A stretch of 64,000 bases of DNA from Halovenus aranensis (GCF_900100385.1 NZ_FNFC01000001.1:186001-250000), one strand, 5' to 3'; positions 25,468 through 34,690 are shown, numbered from the stretch's first letter. The notes: generated by a model from the letters alone, not told the origin. Made by a program: numbers and translations.

Positions 25468-27201
25468 ATGCGACTTCCAACGGGCACCGATACGGTCGTG
25501 ATGGTAGGGGTAGGTATCGCACTTGTCGTATATCTTGGCGTGGGTGTTGGGGCCGTGACGGCGACGGAGGGGCCGTTAGCCGACGCGGGACTCGACCAGA
25601 CTGTGACGGCGGGAGATACGGTCTATCTCGACGCTGGCGGCTCGACTGCTCCAGACGGGGATATTCAGTCGTACGAATGGGAGATCGAGGCACCCAGCGG
25701 AACGACAATCGAACCGGAGTGTTCGACGTGTGCCAAAACCTCGTTTGCCACGAACGATTCCGGCAAGTACACAGTCTCTGTTACTGTGACCGATGACGAG
25801 GGGCGCAGCGATACGGACACGTTGTACGTGACCGCCGAACCGTACGACCCACCCGAAGTAACGGTAAATGGGCCGTCGACAGTTACTGTCGGCGAACGGC
25901 GGACGGTTTCGATGTCTGTCACCGCCTCAGCGGAACCGATGTCGTCGGTTCTCTGGCACCACAATGGAGATCACCACACGAGCGCGACTCTGTCGGCTGA
26001 CTGGTCAGCCACTCATCAGGTGAATATAAGTTTCGCCGAGCCGGGCATCCACGAGATTAATGCGACTGTCGTCGACGACAAGGGGTATCAGGCAAGCGAT
26101 GGCGCTACTGTCCGCGTCGTCCCGCCAGAGCCCTATCTGGCAGTGAGCATCACAGATATCAACAACACTGTCCAGACGGGAGACACGCTCGTCGTCACAG
26201 CGAGTGTCGAGAACACGGGTAAAGCGCAGGCTACGCAGTCGATGTCACTCACTCGCAACGGAACCGGTGTCGATGATACCACTGTCTCTCTTGGCTCCGG
26301 TGCGAGACAGACGCTCCGATTTGCCTGGCAAGCCGCCGAGAGCGACGAGGGGACATACGAATTCGGGGTTCACTCTGCTAACGAGAGCGAAACCCGGTAT
26401 GTAACTGTGAATGGGGCGGGCAGTGACGCCGGAAACGCTGACAGTATCCCTGACGGTGGGGAAATCAGCCCCCCTGGTTCTGGTACCGGCAAGTCTACCG
26501 AAGACCTACTGATAGACAAGGGACAGCTTAGTGCAAAAATAAGGAAGACTACAAAAGGGCTCACTGTTGATATGCAATTCAAGCCACCCGACGACTGGCC
26601 TGAACATATTGAATCCGTTGATATTGACCCTGGAAAACACGACGCGATGCTTGTAACGCCAGACGGACGAGAGTTTGACATTCGTGATGACGGTAAAATT
26701 CCAGCCAGTGTGTCAAACGTAGAGGAAGGGACTATCAAACTTACACTTAATGATGATGTTTCTTCGCCCGACCACAGCCGAGTCGAAGCAAATGAGGGCG
26801 AAACACTCGAAGACGCCGCGGAAGTACCGAGACCAAAAAATAATAACGATAACAATGACGTAGGTTCCAGCGGCCACGACGGTAGACAAAGTATAACGAA
26901 ATATGATACTTCAGGAACGAGCAACGATGCTATCTCTGACGAGTCTGATAACCAGATAGACATTCCGGCAGGTGCAGTCGGTCCGCCCGATACCACGCAC
27001 TCTGATACAGACTCGCAGTCGACAACCGAGGCTGACCCTGCTGAGCCGAGTACAGGTGGTATGACACAACCGGATAATAATCCAACAAACAATGTTGGCT
27101 ACGTTGGACCAGAAACTATTGGGTCTGTCCGCGAACCAGGGTTGGAGCTAGAGCCGACTCCTGACCCTGATAATGGACTCGGGCGCATCGGACCGACGTA
27201 G
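25468..27201 (+). CDS. Secreted PKD/CARDB-type surface protein
   Basis: A 577-residue protein with an N-terminal signal or anchor helix (residues 8-32). Residues 35-130 form a PKD-like domain (ADAGLDQTVTAGDTVYLDAG, then GKYTVSVTVTDDEGRSD); a second immunoglobulin-like domain covers about 130-220 and a CARDB-like one about 225-315. The rest is an unstructured region rich in Asp, Ser, Asn and Pro, without an obvious C-terminal anchor. Many N-x-S/T sites suggest N-glycosylation. The second half (from about 26500) is markedly AT-richer than the neighbours and hints at lateral origin. The role is likely adhesion or surface structure, by inference. Confidence 0.7.
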   Translation: MRLPTGTDTVVMVGVGIALVVYLGVGVGAVTATEGPLADAGLDQTVTAGDTVYLDAGGSTAPDGDIQSYEWEIEAPSGTTIEPECSTCAKTSFATNDSGKYTVSVTVTDDEGRSDTDTLYVTAEPYDPPEVTVNGPSTVTVGERRTVSMSVTASAEPMSSVLWHHNGDHHTSATLSADWSATHQVNISFAEPGIHEINATVVDDKGYQASDGATVRVVPPEPYLAVSITDINNTVQTGDTLVVTASVENTGKAQATQSMSLTRNGTGVDDTTVSLGSGARQTLRFAWQAAESDEGTYEFGVHSANESETRYVTVNGAGSDAGNADSIPDGGEISPPGSGTGKSTEDLLIDKGQLSAKIRKTTKGLTVDMQFKPPDDWPEHIESVDIDPGKHDAMLVTPDGREFDIRDDGKIPASVSNVEEGTIKLTLNDDVSSPDHSRVEANEGETLEDAAEVPRPKNNNDNNDVGSSGHDGRQSITKYDTSGTSNDAISDESDNQIDIPAGAVGPPDTTHSDTDSQSTTEADPAEPSTGGMTQPDNNPTNNVGYVGPETIGSVREPGLELEPTPDPDNGLGRIGPT

Positions 27202-27385
27202 TCGGTTCTTACTCATCTACTCCTTCTTAACTGTCTCTCACTTCTTCGTTCCCCATTCCATGGACATTGAAGCTAGTAACGTGGCGTCACCTCCAACACG
27301 TACTCTTGTGGAAGACCGGCTACAATCGAGAACGCACCGGGACAGCCTCTACGTGCATCCGCTGTGTTCAAACGCTATGCCGACA

Positions 27386-28639
27386 TTATTCTTCTCGATA
27401 CGGTGGGTAGTCTTTGGGATTTATTTCTACGCCACTGTCTCCGTGGTTGTAGAAGTCGATGACGTGGATGCTCGGATTCTCACCGATATACTTATCCGCA
27501 TACCCCACACCAACACTCAGACGCTCTCGTGCCTGATAGCGGAGTACGTGACCCGTCTCTCTGTCTACAAAAATGCGCGCTTGGCTTTCATTATCAAAAT
27601 AGTACGTCCCGTTTATCCGCTCAGAGTATCCCCAGTGTGTGATATTAAATACGAGCACCTCTTCCCCCTTGATTTCCTCAGGCGCGGACCAGTTTTTCAC
27701 TCGTAGGGGTTCCGGCACTGTCGACTCATTAAGTCTACGAGTTCCGACGTACTCTAAAGTAAAGTTATCCATCCCAAAGATACCGTCAATAACGGGTCTG
27801 AACGACGGACGATGGTCTGGGTGTTGTGAAAATCCAATATCGTGCGTCGGTTTTATCCAATTTCCATTGAAGTCCCGGTAACGGAGGTCGCCGCTAATAT
27901 TGACTGCTCGGCTTGGTACATGGTCATCAGACGGGTAAATCCACTTATAATTCCATCTGTATGTCCAATCCCCTTCATCGTATGTACCGTTACCAACAAG
28001 TTGGAACTCGTTTCTCTGCAGGTCTTCTATTTCGCTTTCTTTGAGTTTGAGTGTCTCGTCGTCGATGAATCTAAACGATATATGTCGCCACTGCCACTGG
28101 AACGTCTCGGTGCTGTTGAAATCTGGAATTGTAAATATTTCAACATTGTCGGTTTGGCCGGGGTCAAAACCAGTAGTGACCGTTGGCATTGTGTGGAATC
28201 CGACCTCGGGGATAACGAGCGTGTAGTTGGTGCCCGGTTCGAGACCTGTGGTGGAGTGGTGCTTATTGCCATCGAAGCGGAACTCCCGGACAAGATTTCC
28301 ACTCTCATTGTAAATCTCGCCTTTTCCACGCACCATTCCAATGCTCTCGTTCTCGGCGTACGTTGTGATAGTGACTCCACGGGGAGATTCGATTGATTGC
28401 GAAACATCATCAGGGTCGTAGTCTGGCGTCGGAGTGGGCGTTGGAGAAGGGGTTGGAGTTGCTGTCGGCGTGGGCGTTTGAGTTGCCGTCGGGGTAGCTG
28501 TTGCTGTCGGCGTCTTTGTCTCGTCTGTCGTCGGCGTTGGCTCGGACGTGGTGTCCTCGTCTGTTACTCCTGACAGTCCGGCACAGCCAGCCAGCGCGAC
28601 TAGTACGACTAGAACGATCACTCGACCATGTCTCGGCAT
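27386..28639 (-). CDS. Lipoprotein with Thr/Pro-rich linker, function unknown
   Basis: A 417-residue secreted lipoprotein: Sec-type signal with lipobox LAGC (Cys19), then a Thr/Pro/Ala repeat linker (residues about 35-75) and a large folded domain. That domain is mainly beta and has several N-x-S/T sequons (for example YNESGN, NITHWGY). It resembles haloarchaeal outer-surface lipoproteins in general; no catalytic domain is recognised. The start at 28639 is preferred to a start 4 codons upstream because it fits the signal sequence. Like its neighbour at 25468 it is relatively AT-rich. Confidence 0.7.
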   Translation of the reverse strand: MPRHGRVIVLVVLVALAGCAGLSGVTDEDTTSEPTPTTDETKTPTATATPTATQTPTPTATPTPSPTPTPTPDYDPDDVSQSIESPRGVTITTYAENESIGMVRGKGEIYNESGNLVREFRFDGNKHHSTTGLEPGTNYTLVIPEVGFHTMPTVTTGFDPGQTDNVEIFTIPDFNSTETFQWQWRHISFRFIDDETLKLKESEIEDLQRNEFQLVGNGTYDEGDWTYRWNYKWIYPSDDHVPSRAVNISGDLRYRDFNGNWIKPTHDIGFSQHPDHRPSFRPVIDGIFGMDNFTLEYVGTRRLNESTVPEPLRVKNWSAPEEIKGEEVLVFNITHWGYSERINGTYYFDNESQARIFVDRETGHVLRYQARERLSVGVGYADKYIGENPSIHVIDFYNHGDSGVEINPKDYPPYREE

Positions 28640-28665
28640 GCACTTGCACACTACTCGAAGACTAG

Positions 28666-28674
28666 TATAAAAAT
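28666..28674 (-). promoter_or_regulatory. TATA box of the Thr/Pro-rich lipoprotein gene
   Basis: Minus-strand ATTTTTATA-type sequence, 27-35 nt before the ATG at 28639. Confidence 0.5.
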
Positions 28675-28737
28675 ATTCGCACCTCGTATAATTGAATTAA
28701 TTCGAACAGAATCCCCCTGTGATGGAGCGATAGCGCG

Positions 28738-28974
28738 TCACCAGTCTTTGCAATCTCGACAGACGAGCGTCCCGCCATCGAACCACTGGCGTTCTGTCGA
28801 ACTCCCACACTCTTTACAGTCTGTCCCTGCCGGGTCTACGCTGGAAGTCGGCGTGGCAGATTCGGTGCTGGTCGGTGACTCCTCGGTTGGCGCGGCCGTC
28901 TGCTCAGTCCCCTCCTTATCGTCACCCTCTCCACCGTCACTGTCGCCGAACTCGTCGAGTGAGGCATCTTCCAT
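28738..28974 (-). CDS. Small zinc-ribbon protein, haloarchaeal
   Basis: A 78-residue protein. The first 45 residues are a Glu/Asp/Thr-rich tail, then a single CKEC...CRDCKDW zinc ribbon at the C-terminus. It resembles the DUF7573-like family of haloarchaeal zinc-ribbon proteins; the family name is my recollection and not certain. It may bind nucleic acid or protein. The function is unknown. Confidence 0.65.
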   Translation of the reverse strand: MEDASLDEFGDSDGGEGDDKEGTEQTAAPTEESPTSTESATPTSSVDPAGTDCKECGSSTERQWFDGGTLVCRDCKDW

Positions 28975-29064
28975 ACCACGTATTCGTCACTACGGCATCT
29001 TATCGATGCTGGTCGCCGCTCGGGCATCAGAACGGACAAGTACTGTGAGTCCAAAGTCCTATAC

Positions 29065-29271
29065 ATGAGCGCACTTTCCAAGATTATCGATAGCATCGTC
29101 GACATGCCCGGAGAGTTCGCCGACGTCGCTGCACAGGGTCCCGCCGAGGGGCTCTTGCTGGCGTTCGGGGCACTCTTTGTCGTTCTCCCGTCCGTTGCGC
29201 TTGGATACCTGGTACTCGGAGCCGGACTCGACCTCGTCACGCCGAGTGGGACAGAGATTCGACATCCATAA
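29065..29271 (+). CDS. Small membrane protein of haloarchaea
   Basis: A 68-residue protein with an amphipathic N-terminus and two closely spaced hydrophobic segments (about residues 28-52). The C-terminal coding sequence overlaps the convergent mer gene by 35 nt, an unusually deep overlap. Both reading frames look real, since the tail motif GSTEIRHP-like ending is kept and mer is full length. Function unknown. Confidence 0.55.
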   Translation: MSALSKIIDSIVDMPGEFADVAAQGPAEGLLLAFGALFVVLPSVALGYLVLGAGLDLVTPSGTEIRHP

Positions 29272-30235
29272 CGGCAAGCGCTTCGCCAATATCCGGGCCG
29301 ACTGGCGATCCGATAACAACGCTATCTGCTGTTTCTAACAACTCGTTCAGCCGTTCCGTCACCGCGTCCGGGTCACCGGCGACACAGAACGCATCGAGCA
29401 TCTGATCGCTGACAGCTTCGAAGGCCGCAGTAAACTCGCCAGCAGAGATGGCTTCTTGAATCTCGCTGGCGCGCTGCTGGTCGATGTCGTGGCGGGCAAG
29501 CACGGGGGGCGGTGCTCCGGCCGCGATGAACGCAGTCGGGGGACGGGCCGCATCGCGGGCGGCATCAGCGTCAGCAGCAACACTCACACTCGCGTACGCA
29601 GCGAAGTCGAACGCAGTCACACGGTCTGGCCCGCCTGCCGTCGTCTCGTCGCGCTCAGCCAGCCCCTCTTCGATGCGCTCGGCCGCCCACTCGATATCCC
29701 GGGGGTGTGAACCGTTGAACAGCACGCCGTCGGCGTACTTTGCGGCCATCCGCGTCATATGCGGCCCCTGTGCGCCGACGTAGACCGGTATCTCGCCTGG
29801 CGTGTAGTTCAGCCCTGCGTCGGTCGCGTTGAAGGTCCCGTCGTGGTCGACGCGGTTGCCGTCCCAGAGTCGGCGAGACACTCGCAGCGTTTCGAGAACA
29901 CGCCGAAGCGCGTTGTCGTGGTCGAATCCGAGGTTTTCGAGCGTCGAGCGGTCGCCAGCACCGACGCCGAACACGCCGCGACCGTCGGCGAGTTCGTCCA
30001 GTGTCGCCATCCGAGACGCCAGCGAGACCGGATGTGTCTCGTAGGGGTTCGTGATACCCGGCCCAATCGCTACCTCCTCGGTCGCCCCAGCGATAGCCGC
30101 CAGCGCAGCGAACTCATCGCGGTTGTTGTAGTGGTGGCTACAAAATACGGTATCGAATCCGCTGTCCGTGGCAGCTTTGGCGTACTCGACGACCTCTGGA
30201 ACCGGCGCCTCGGGCGTTAGCTCAATCCCCAGCAT
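29237..30235 (-). CDS. mer: 5,10-methylenetetrahydromethanopterin reductase-like enzyme (F420-dependent)
   Basis: A 332-residue luciferase-fold protein matching Mer: starts MLGIELTPEAPVPEVVEYA, has GPGITNPYETHPV and GVGAGDRSTLENLG. Mer reduces methylene- to methyl-tetrahydromethanopterin with F420H2; haloarchaea use the homologue probably for methyl-folate supply. The ATG at 30235 gives the family length, and an upstream in-frame extension is spurious. The start overlaps the cofE stop by 14 nt, so the two are co-expressed, which fits because CofE completes the F420 cofactor. Confidence 0.9.
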   Translation of the reverse strand: MLGIELTPEAPVPEVVEYAKAATDSGFDTVFCSHHYNNRDEFAALAAIAGATEEVAIGPGITNPYETHPVSLASRMATLDELADGRGVFGVGAGDRSTLENLGFDHDNALRRVLETLRVSRRLWDGNRVDHDGTFNATDAGLNYTPGEIPVYVGAQGPHMTRMAAKYADGVLFNGSHPRDIEWAAERIEEGLAERDETTAGGPDRVTAFDFAAYASVSVAADADAARDAARPPTAFIAAGAPPPVLARHDIDQQRASEIQEAISAGEFTAAFEAVSDQMLDAFCVAGDPDAVTERLNELLETADSVVIGSPVGPDIGEALAVMDVESLSHSA

Positions 30236-30977
30236 ACGACCACTCCTTGAGCGCCGCTCTGATAATATCGTCCTCGTGCTCCCGGAACAGGTCGTCGCTC
30301 CCGTCGAAATCGCCAAACTCCCAGTCGCTGATGACAGCGACCGGCGTGCCGCCGGCTCCTTCGCCGGTAACGAGGTTCGCCGTCGCGGCGAGCTCATCGA
30401 CGACAGCCTGGACCGTCACACCCATCTCCCGCCCGTCGCGGTCGAGCCGTCCCCGCCAATCCCTGGCAGCGGGCATTCCGGCCCAACCGAGTGCGACCCC
30501 GCGCTGGCCGTACCGGAACGGCCGTCCAGAGGTATCGGTCACGATAACCGGGGCATCGAGCGCGTCGTGCAGGCGCTGGGCGCTGGCTGTGGGGTCCTCT
30601 GGCAACAATAACAGGTCCGAATCCGGAACGTTCGACCGGTCGATACCCGCGTTGACGGTGATGTGACCGAACCGCGTCACTGCGAGCATAAACGGTGCCT
30701 CGAGCAACAATTCCTCGCTCTCTTCGAGCACTGCCTGTGCGAACCGCGGGTCTTTCTGCTCGCCGGCGATGTCACCAATCGTGTCCGCGATTGCCCTGGC
30801 ACGGTCACCTGCCGGAAAGTCGGCGAGGTCGGCCTGCCTGCCTTCGGCTTTCGAGACGATAGTGCTCGCGACACAGACGACGTCGTCGGTGCCGAGTTCG
30901 ACCCGGTCCTCAACGAGCGCGGCAATGTCGTCGCCGGGCTCAATTTCGGGCAACCCCTCCACGGCGAAGACGTTCAT
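30222..30977 (-). CDS. cofE: Coenzyme F420-0:L-glutamate ligase
   Basis: A 251-residue protein matching archaeal CofE over its length: N-terminal EGLPEIEPGDDIAALV, then VCVASTIVSKAEGR, and GVALGWAGM with metal/GTP-binding residues in the central part (VTDTSGRPFRYGQRG). It adds glutamates to F420-0 with GTP. It is upstream of mer and overlaps it by 14 nt, forming a cofactor-plus-enzyme operon. Confidence 0.93.
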   Translation of the reverse strand: MNVFAVEGLPEIEPGDDIAALVEDRVELGTDDVVCVASTIVSKAEGRQADLADFPAGDRARAIADTIGDIAGEQKDPRFAQAVLEESEELLLEAPFMLAVTRFGHITVNAGIDRSNVPDSDLLLLPEDPTASAQRLHDALDAPVIVTDTSGRPFRYGQRGVALGWAGMPAARDWRGRLDRDGREMGVTVQAVVDELAATANLVTGEGAGGTPVAVISDWEFGDFDGSDDLFREHEDDIIRAALKEWSYAGD

Positions 30978-31048
30978 GGTTCTCTCTGGGGGAGCGACTC
31001 TCAAAAGGTGATTGGTCGGGTCGGAATCCGCCGCTGTCGACAGCCCGG

Positions 31049-32995
31049 TTAATCGTCGTCGTCGCTTTCAGCCTCGACACGGGCCTGCCGGCGCTGAGCG
31101 CGCTCGATGAACTCCTGTGGCAACTCATCGATCTCGCCTGCCTGGACTCCCCAGAGGTGGGCGTATAGCCCGTCGTTTTCGAGCAACTCGCTGTGGCTCC
31201 CGCGCTCGACAATCTCGCCGCCCTCGAGGACGAGAATCTGGTCGGCGTCCCTGATAGTCGAGAGGCGGTGAGCGATGGCAAACGTCGTCCGGTCTGCCGT
31301 CAGCTTATCCAGCGAGCGCTGGATGAGCATCTCGGTCTCTGTGTCGACGTCGCTGGTGGCCTCGTCGAGGATGAGTATCTCTGGGTCTTTGAGAATCGCC
31401 CGCGCAATCGAGAGGCGCTGGCGCTGGCCGCCCGAGAGCTTGACACCCCGTTCGCCGACCTCGGTGTCGTATCCCTCGGGCAGGTTCTTGATGAACTCGT
31501 GGGCTTCGGCCATCTTCGCGGCCTCGATGACTTCCTCGCGGGTGGCGTCGAAGGTGCCGTACTTGACGTTTTCCTCGACTGTCCCATAGAAGAGGAACGT
31601 GTCCTGACTCACGTAGCCGATGGACTGCCGAATCGACCGGAGTCGTACGTCTTTCAGGTCCTGGCCGTCGATGGTAATCTCGCCCTCGTCGACGTCGTAC
31701 ATCCGCAACAGCAGCTTGAGAACCGTCGACTTGCCGGCTCCGGTCGGCCCGACGAGCGCGAGCGTCTCGCCGCCCTCGACGGTGAAGTCGATGTCGTCGA
31801 CAATCGTCTCTTCGTCGTCGTAGCCGAACGAGATGTCGTTGTACTCGACGGTACCCCCGGTCACTTCGAGGTCTTCGGCACCGGCGCGCTGTTCGAGACG
31901 GTCGGGCTCGTCCATCAGTCCGAAGATGCGAGCGGAGGACGCACGAGCGCGCTGGTACATGTTGATAATCTGTCCGAACTGCGCCATCGGCCAGATGAAC
32001 CGCTGGCTGTAGAGGATGAAGGCGACGAACGTCCCGGCCCGCAACTCGCCCGAGAACGGCCCGGGCGGCCCTTCGAGCACCCACAGTCCCCCGACGAGGA
32101 ACGTCAGGACGAAGCCGAGTCCAGAGAGCAACTGCAGCCCCGGGAAGAACTTGATGCGGATGTTAATCGCTCCCCAGTTTGCGTCCAGATAGTCGTCGGA
32201 GACATCGTCGACGCGGTCAGACTCGTAGGCTTCAGTGACACTCGATTTGATTACCTTGATACCGCCGAGGTTGTTCTCCAGGCGACTGTTGAGCTTGCCG
32301 ACCATCGAGCGGACCTCGGCGTACTTTGGCTGGATGAGCTTGATGAAGATGAACGTGAAGATGGCAATCAGCGGGACCGGTGCCATCGTCACGAGTGCAA
32401 GCTGCCAGTTGTAGGCAAACAGGAGCACGGCGATGCCGACAACCATCACAGACAGGCGGAAAAAGGAGTTCATCCCGTCGTTGAGGAATCGCTCCAGCCG
32501 GTTGGCGTCGTTCGAGAGGATGGACATCATCTCGCCGGTCTGTTTGTCGGCGAAAAAGTCCATGTTCAGCGCCTGCATCTTGTCGTAGGTGTCGGTCCGC
32601 ACGTCGTGTTGGATGTGCTGTGCGAAATAGTTGAATCCCCAGTTCCGTATCCAGTGGAAGACGGCCGCCAGGATGAAAATCGCCACGAGCAGGCCGATAG
32701 TAAACCAGAACTGGTCTACCGGTTTGGCTGGGATATACGGTTCCAGTATGTTACCGCCTAGAGGCAACGCTTCCGCGTAGCTCGCTTCCTCGGTAAAGAT
32801 TGCGTCGATAGCAACCGCGAGAAACAACGGCGGCAACAGGTCGAGGATACGGGCAAACACCGAGGCGAAAATACCGGTCAATCCGGCCCACCAGTACGGC
32901 GCTCCGTAGTCACGGAACAGCCGCTTCATGGGATTCTCGATGTTTTCCCGTTGTTCTTCGAAGGGGTCGTCTTCGTCCCAGTCTACGCCACTCAT
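31049..32995 (-). CDS. ABC exporter, fused membrane and ATPase domains (MsbA/MdlB-like)
   Basis: A 648-residue half-transporter. Residues 1-345 hold six membrane spans; the ATPase has Walker A GPTGAGKST, signature LSGGQRQRLSIARA and Walker B ILILDEATSDVD. It should work as a homodimer, exporting lipids, drugs or peptides. The ATG at 32995 is preferred to the GTG at 33001. A minus-strand TATA (CTTTTAAA, 33019-33026) supports it. Confidence 0.94.
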   Translation of the reverse strand: MSGVDWDEDDPFEEQRENIENPMKRLFRDYGAPYWWAGLTGIFASVFARILDLLPPLFLAVAIDAIFTEEASYAEALPLGGNILEPYIPAKPVDQFWFTIGLLVAIFILAAVFHWIRNWGFNYFAQHIQHDVRTDTYDKMQALNMDFFADKQTGEMMSILSNDANRLERFLNDGMNSFFRLSVMVVGIAVLLFAYNWQLALVTMAPVPLIAIFTFIFIKLIQPKYAEVRSMVGKLNSRLENNLGGIKVIKSSVTEAYESDRVDDVSDDYLDANWGAINIRIKFFPGLQLLSGLGFVLTFLVGGLWVLEGPPGPFSGELRAGTFVAFILYSQRFIWPMAQFGQIINMYQRARASSARIFGLMDEPDRLEQRAGAEDLEVTGGTVEYNDISFGYDDEETIVDDIDFTVEGGETLALVGPTGAGKSTVLKLLLRMYDVDEGEITIDGQDLKDVRLRSIRQSIGYVSQDTFLFYGTVEENVKYGTFDATREEVIEAAKMAEAHEFIKNLPEGYDTEVGERGVKLSGGQRQRLSIARAILKDPEILILDEATSDVDTETEMLIQRSLDKLTADRTTFAIAHRLSTIRDADQILVLEGGEIVERGSHSELLENDGLYAHLWGVQAGEIDELPQEFIERAQRRQARVEAESDDDD

Positions 32996-33018
32996 TATCA
33001 CGTGTGAGTTGCTTCATG

Positions 33019-33026
33019 TTTAAAAG
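33019..33026 (-). promoter_or_regulatory. TATA box of the ABC exporter gene
   Basis: Minus-strand CTTTTAAA, 24-31 nt before the ATG. Confidence 0.55.
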
Positions 33027-33310
33027 ACTTTCCGAGCCGTGGTACGTACTATCAAAGATATAATTTGTACAAAATTATGATGATTGTGTCTGAGAATGCA
33101 GCACGAAATTCTATAATCGCTTTCATATTCCGTCCGTATCGTCTTTTCTATCCGTCTCTCCACAGCGGCACGTGATTTCGTGTCTCTCTCACACGTTTAG
33201 ATAATAGATATAGCATAAATTAATTTCTGTAATATCCGTTAGTATCGACTGTGTACACACGGCCGACGCGCAGTGACACACCGAAACAACAGCAGGTGCT
33301 GGCAGCCAGC
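33027..33310. other. Gene-free AT-rich stretch with two short palindromes
   Basis: Between the ABC exporter promoter and the next gene's end no coding frame is convincing. It holds the palindromes TTTGTACAAA (33064-33073) and TGTGTACACA (33250-33259), and AT-rich runs (ATATAGCATAAATTAATTTC). I see no tRNA-like or repeat structure. It could carry further exporter control sites or a small RNA. Confidence 0.4.
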
Positions 33311-33883
33311 TTACTGGCCGCGGCCCATCTCGTAGAACTCCTCGTTTGGTCGCCAGTCGGCGAAATGAGCCATCCGATTCGAGAGGTTAAACAGCGAAGT
33401 TAGGCTGGCGATGTCCCAGACCTCCTCCATCGAGAACCCGTACTCGCGGAGCCGTTCGATATCGTCGTCGCCGACTGCCGTTGGCTGTTCTGTGAGTTTG
33501 ACCGCCACGTCACACATCGCCTTGTGCTGGTCGCTGATATTCGCCGTGCGGTGGTTCGTTGCCAGCTGCTCGGCGAGGTGTGGGTCCTCGCCGTAGATGC
33601 GGGCGAGTGCGCCGTGAGCAACCACACAGTACAGGCAGTCGTTTGCCCCGCTGACGGCGACGATAATCATCTCGATTTCCTCTCGTGACAACGGCGAGTC
33701 ATCGACGATTGCGTCGTAGTAATCGAAGAATGCCCGGGCCTGTTTCGGCTTGTATCCGTAGGCAACGAACACGTTCGGAACGAACCCTGCTCGCTCGCGT
33801 TCGTTGTCGATACGCTCTTGTAACTCTTCGGGAAGGTCGTCGATGTCTGGCACCGGGAACCGGGTCATTGCTGGCTCTGACAT
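33311..33883 (-). CDS. Peroxidase-related / AhpD-like carboxymuconolactone decarboxylase family protein
   Basis: A 190-residue helical protein. The AhpD-type core is visible as SGANDCLYCVVAHGALA with the CxxC pair and following histidine, the peroxidase/disulfide-reductase motif of this fold. The N-terminus RFPVPDIDDLPEELQERID fits the peroxidase-related (TIGR01926-like) group. It likely reduces peroxides. The ATG at 33883 skips an 8-residue upstream extension. Confidence 0.85.
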   Translation of the reverse strand: MSEPAMTRFPVPDIDDLPEELQERIDNERERAGFVPNVFVAYGYKPKQARAFFDYYDAIVDDSPLSREEIEMIIVAVSGANDCLYCVVAHGALARIYGEDPHLAEQLATNHRTANISDQHKAMCDVAVKLTEQPTAVGDDDIERLREYGFSMEEVWDIASLTSLFNLSNRMAHFADWRPNEEFYEMGRGQ

Positions 33884-33928
33884 GGCCTCACCACCGGTCG
33901 CCTGCACAATAATCGTTCCTGTCGACCG

Positions 33929-34588
33929 CTATCTTTCAGTGTCTGACCCGCCATCCAAGACACAGCGCATTGCCGTGACGAACGTTCCTGTGACAAACAG
34001 GAGTAACTCCCAGGTCGCACCGATGACGGGAAAGACGCGCTCGGGGTCTTCGTCGGGGTCACTTGGCTCGCCAGGGTCGACGCCGGTGGTGATATCGACT
34101 TCGTCTGTGCTGCCAACGGCTTCGGGGGTCGGAGCGCCGTCGCCGCTTCCCCACTCGATGAACGTCTGGACGAGTCCGCGCTGGTCCGAGAGTTCGATTT
34201 TCCCCTCTAGCGTATAAAACTGGTCGTGAAGGGGCCACAGGAGATTGACGACACCGTCGGTCATATCGAGCAAAACGCCCGTGACAGCATAACAAAACAG
34301 CATCACCCAGGCTACCCGCACCCCCCACGAGCCCCAGCGGCCGAGAATGTACGACTTCTGACGCAGCCCCAGGTCGGCGACGACGACTCCCAGACCGACA
34401 ATCGGAACCAGCAGATTGTGAAAGATTGCCCGGTGGCCGAATCCTGTCACTAGCGGGATGAACGAATCGAAGTCGATGAGCGCGACTGCCCCCAGTACGA
34501 CCAGCAGTGACCGTCTGTCGAAATACCTGCCGAGGAGACCCGTCGCCACCAGGCCAGCAAACGCCATGTGGACGATAGTCGACGGCAT
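33929..34588 (-). CDS. YdjM-like membrane metal-dependent hydrolase
   Basis: A 219-residue protein. The N-terminal 150 residues have about five spans with MPSTIVHMAFAGLVATGLLG and GFGHRAIFHNLLVP: His residues of a YdjM/LexA-regulated membrane hydrolase type family. The C-terminal part includes a soluble acidic loop and a last span. Metal-dependent hydrolysis of membrane lipids or modifications has been proposed for the family; the substrate is unknown. It is divergent from the surface-protein/ABC operon. Confidence 0.75.
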   Translation of the reverse strand: MPSTIVHMAFAGLVATGLLGRYFDRRSLLVVLGAVALIDFDSFIPLVTGFGHRAIFHNLLVPIVGLGVVVADLGLRQKSYILGRWGSWGVRVAWVMLFCYAVTGVLLDMTDGVVNLLWPLHDQFYTLEGKIELSDQRGLVQTFIEWGSGDGAPTPEAVGSTDEVDITTGVDPGEPSDPDEDPERVFPVIGATWELLLFVTGTFVTAMRCVLDGGSDTER

Positions 34589-34690
34589 GGCCACACGTTG
34601 TCGGGGTTCGGAATGAATCTTCCGGCCGGGTGTTTCCGGCAGAGAAACGCCGCGACCGGGTTTTTGATGGGCCATAAACTATCGCGTACC

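Noticed and set aside
27202-27385. Possible transposon remnant between two surface genes
   Set aside because: The gap has no terminal repeats and no recognisable transposase fragment in any frame; I see no gene.
28410-28560. Tandem Thr/Pro codon repeats
   Set aside because: They encode the low-complexity linker of a surface lipoprotein; this is usual and not a mobile or regulatory repeat.
31193-32761. Long plus-strand open frame of 522 codons
   Set aside because: It is the antisense of the ABC exporter gene; GC-rich codons keep the opposite strand open. No domain or promoter fits.
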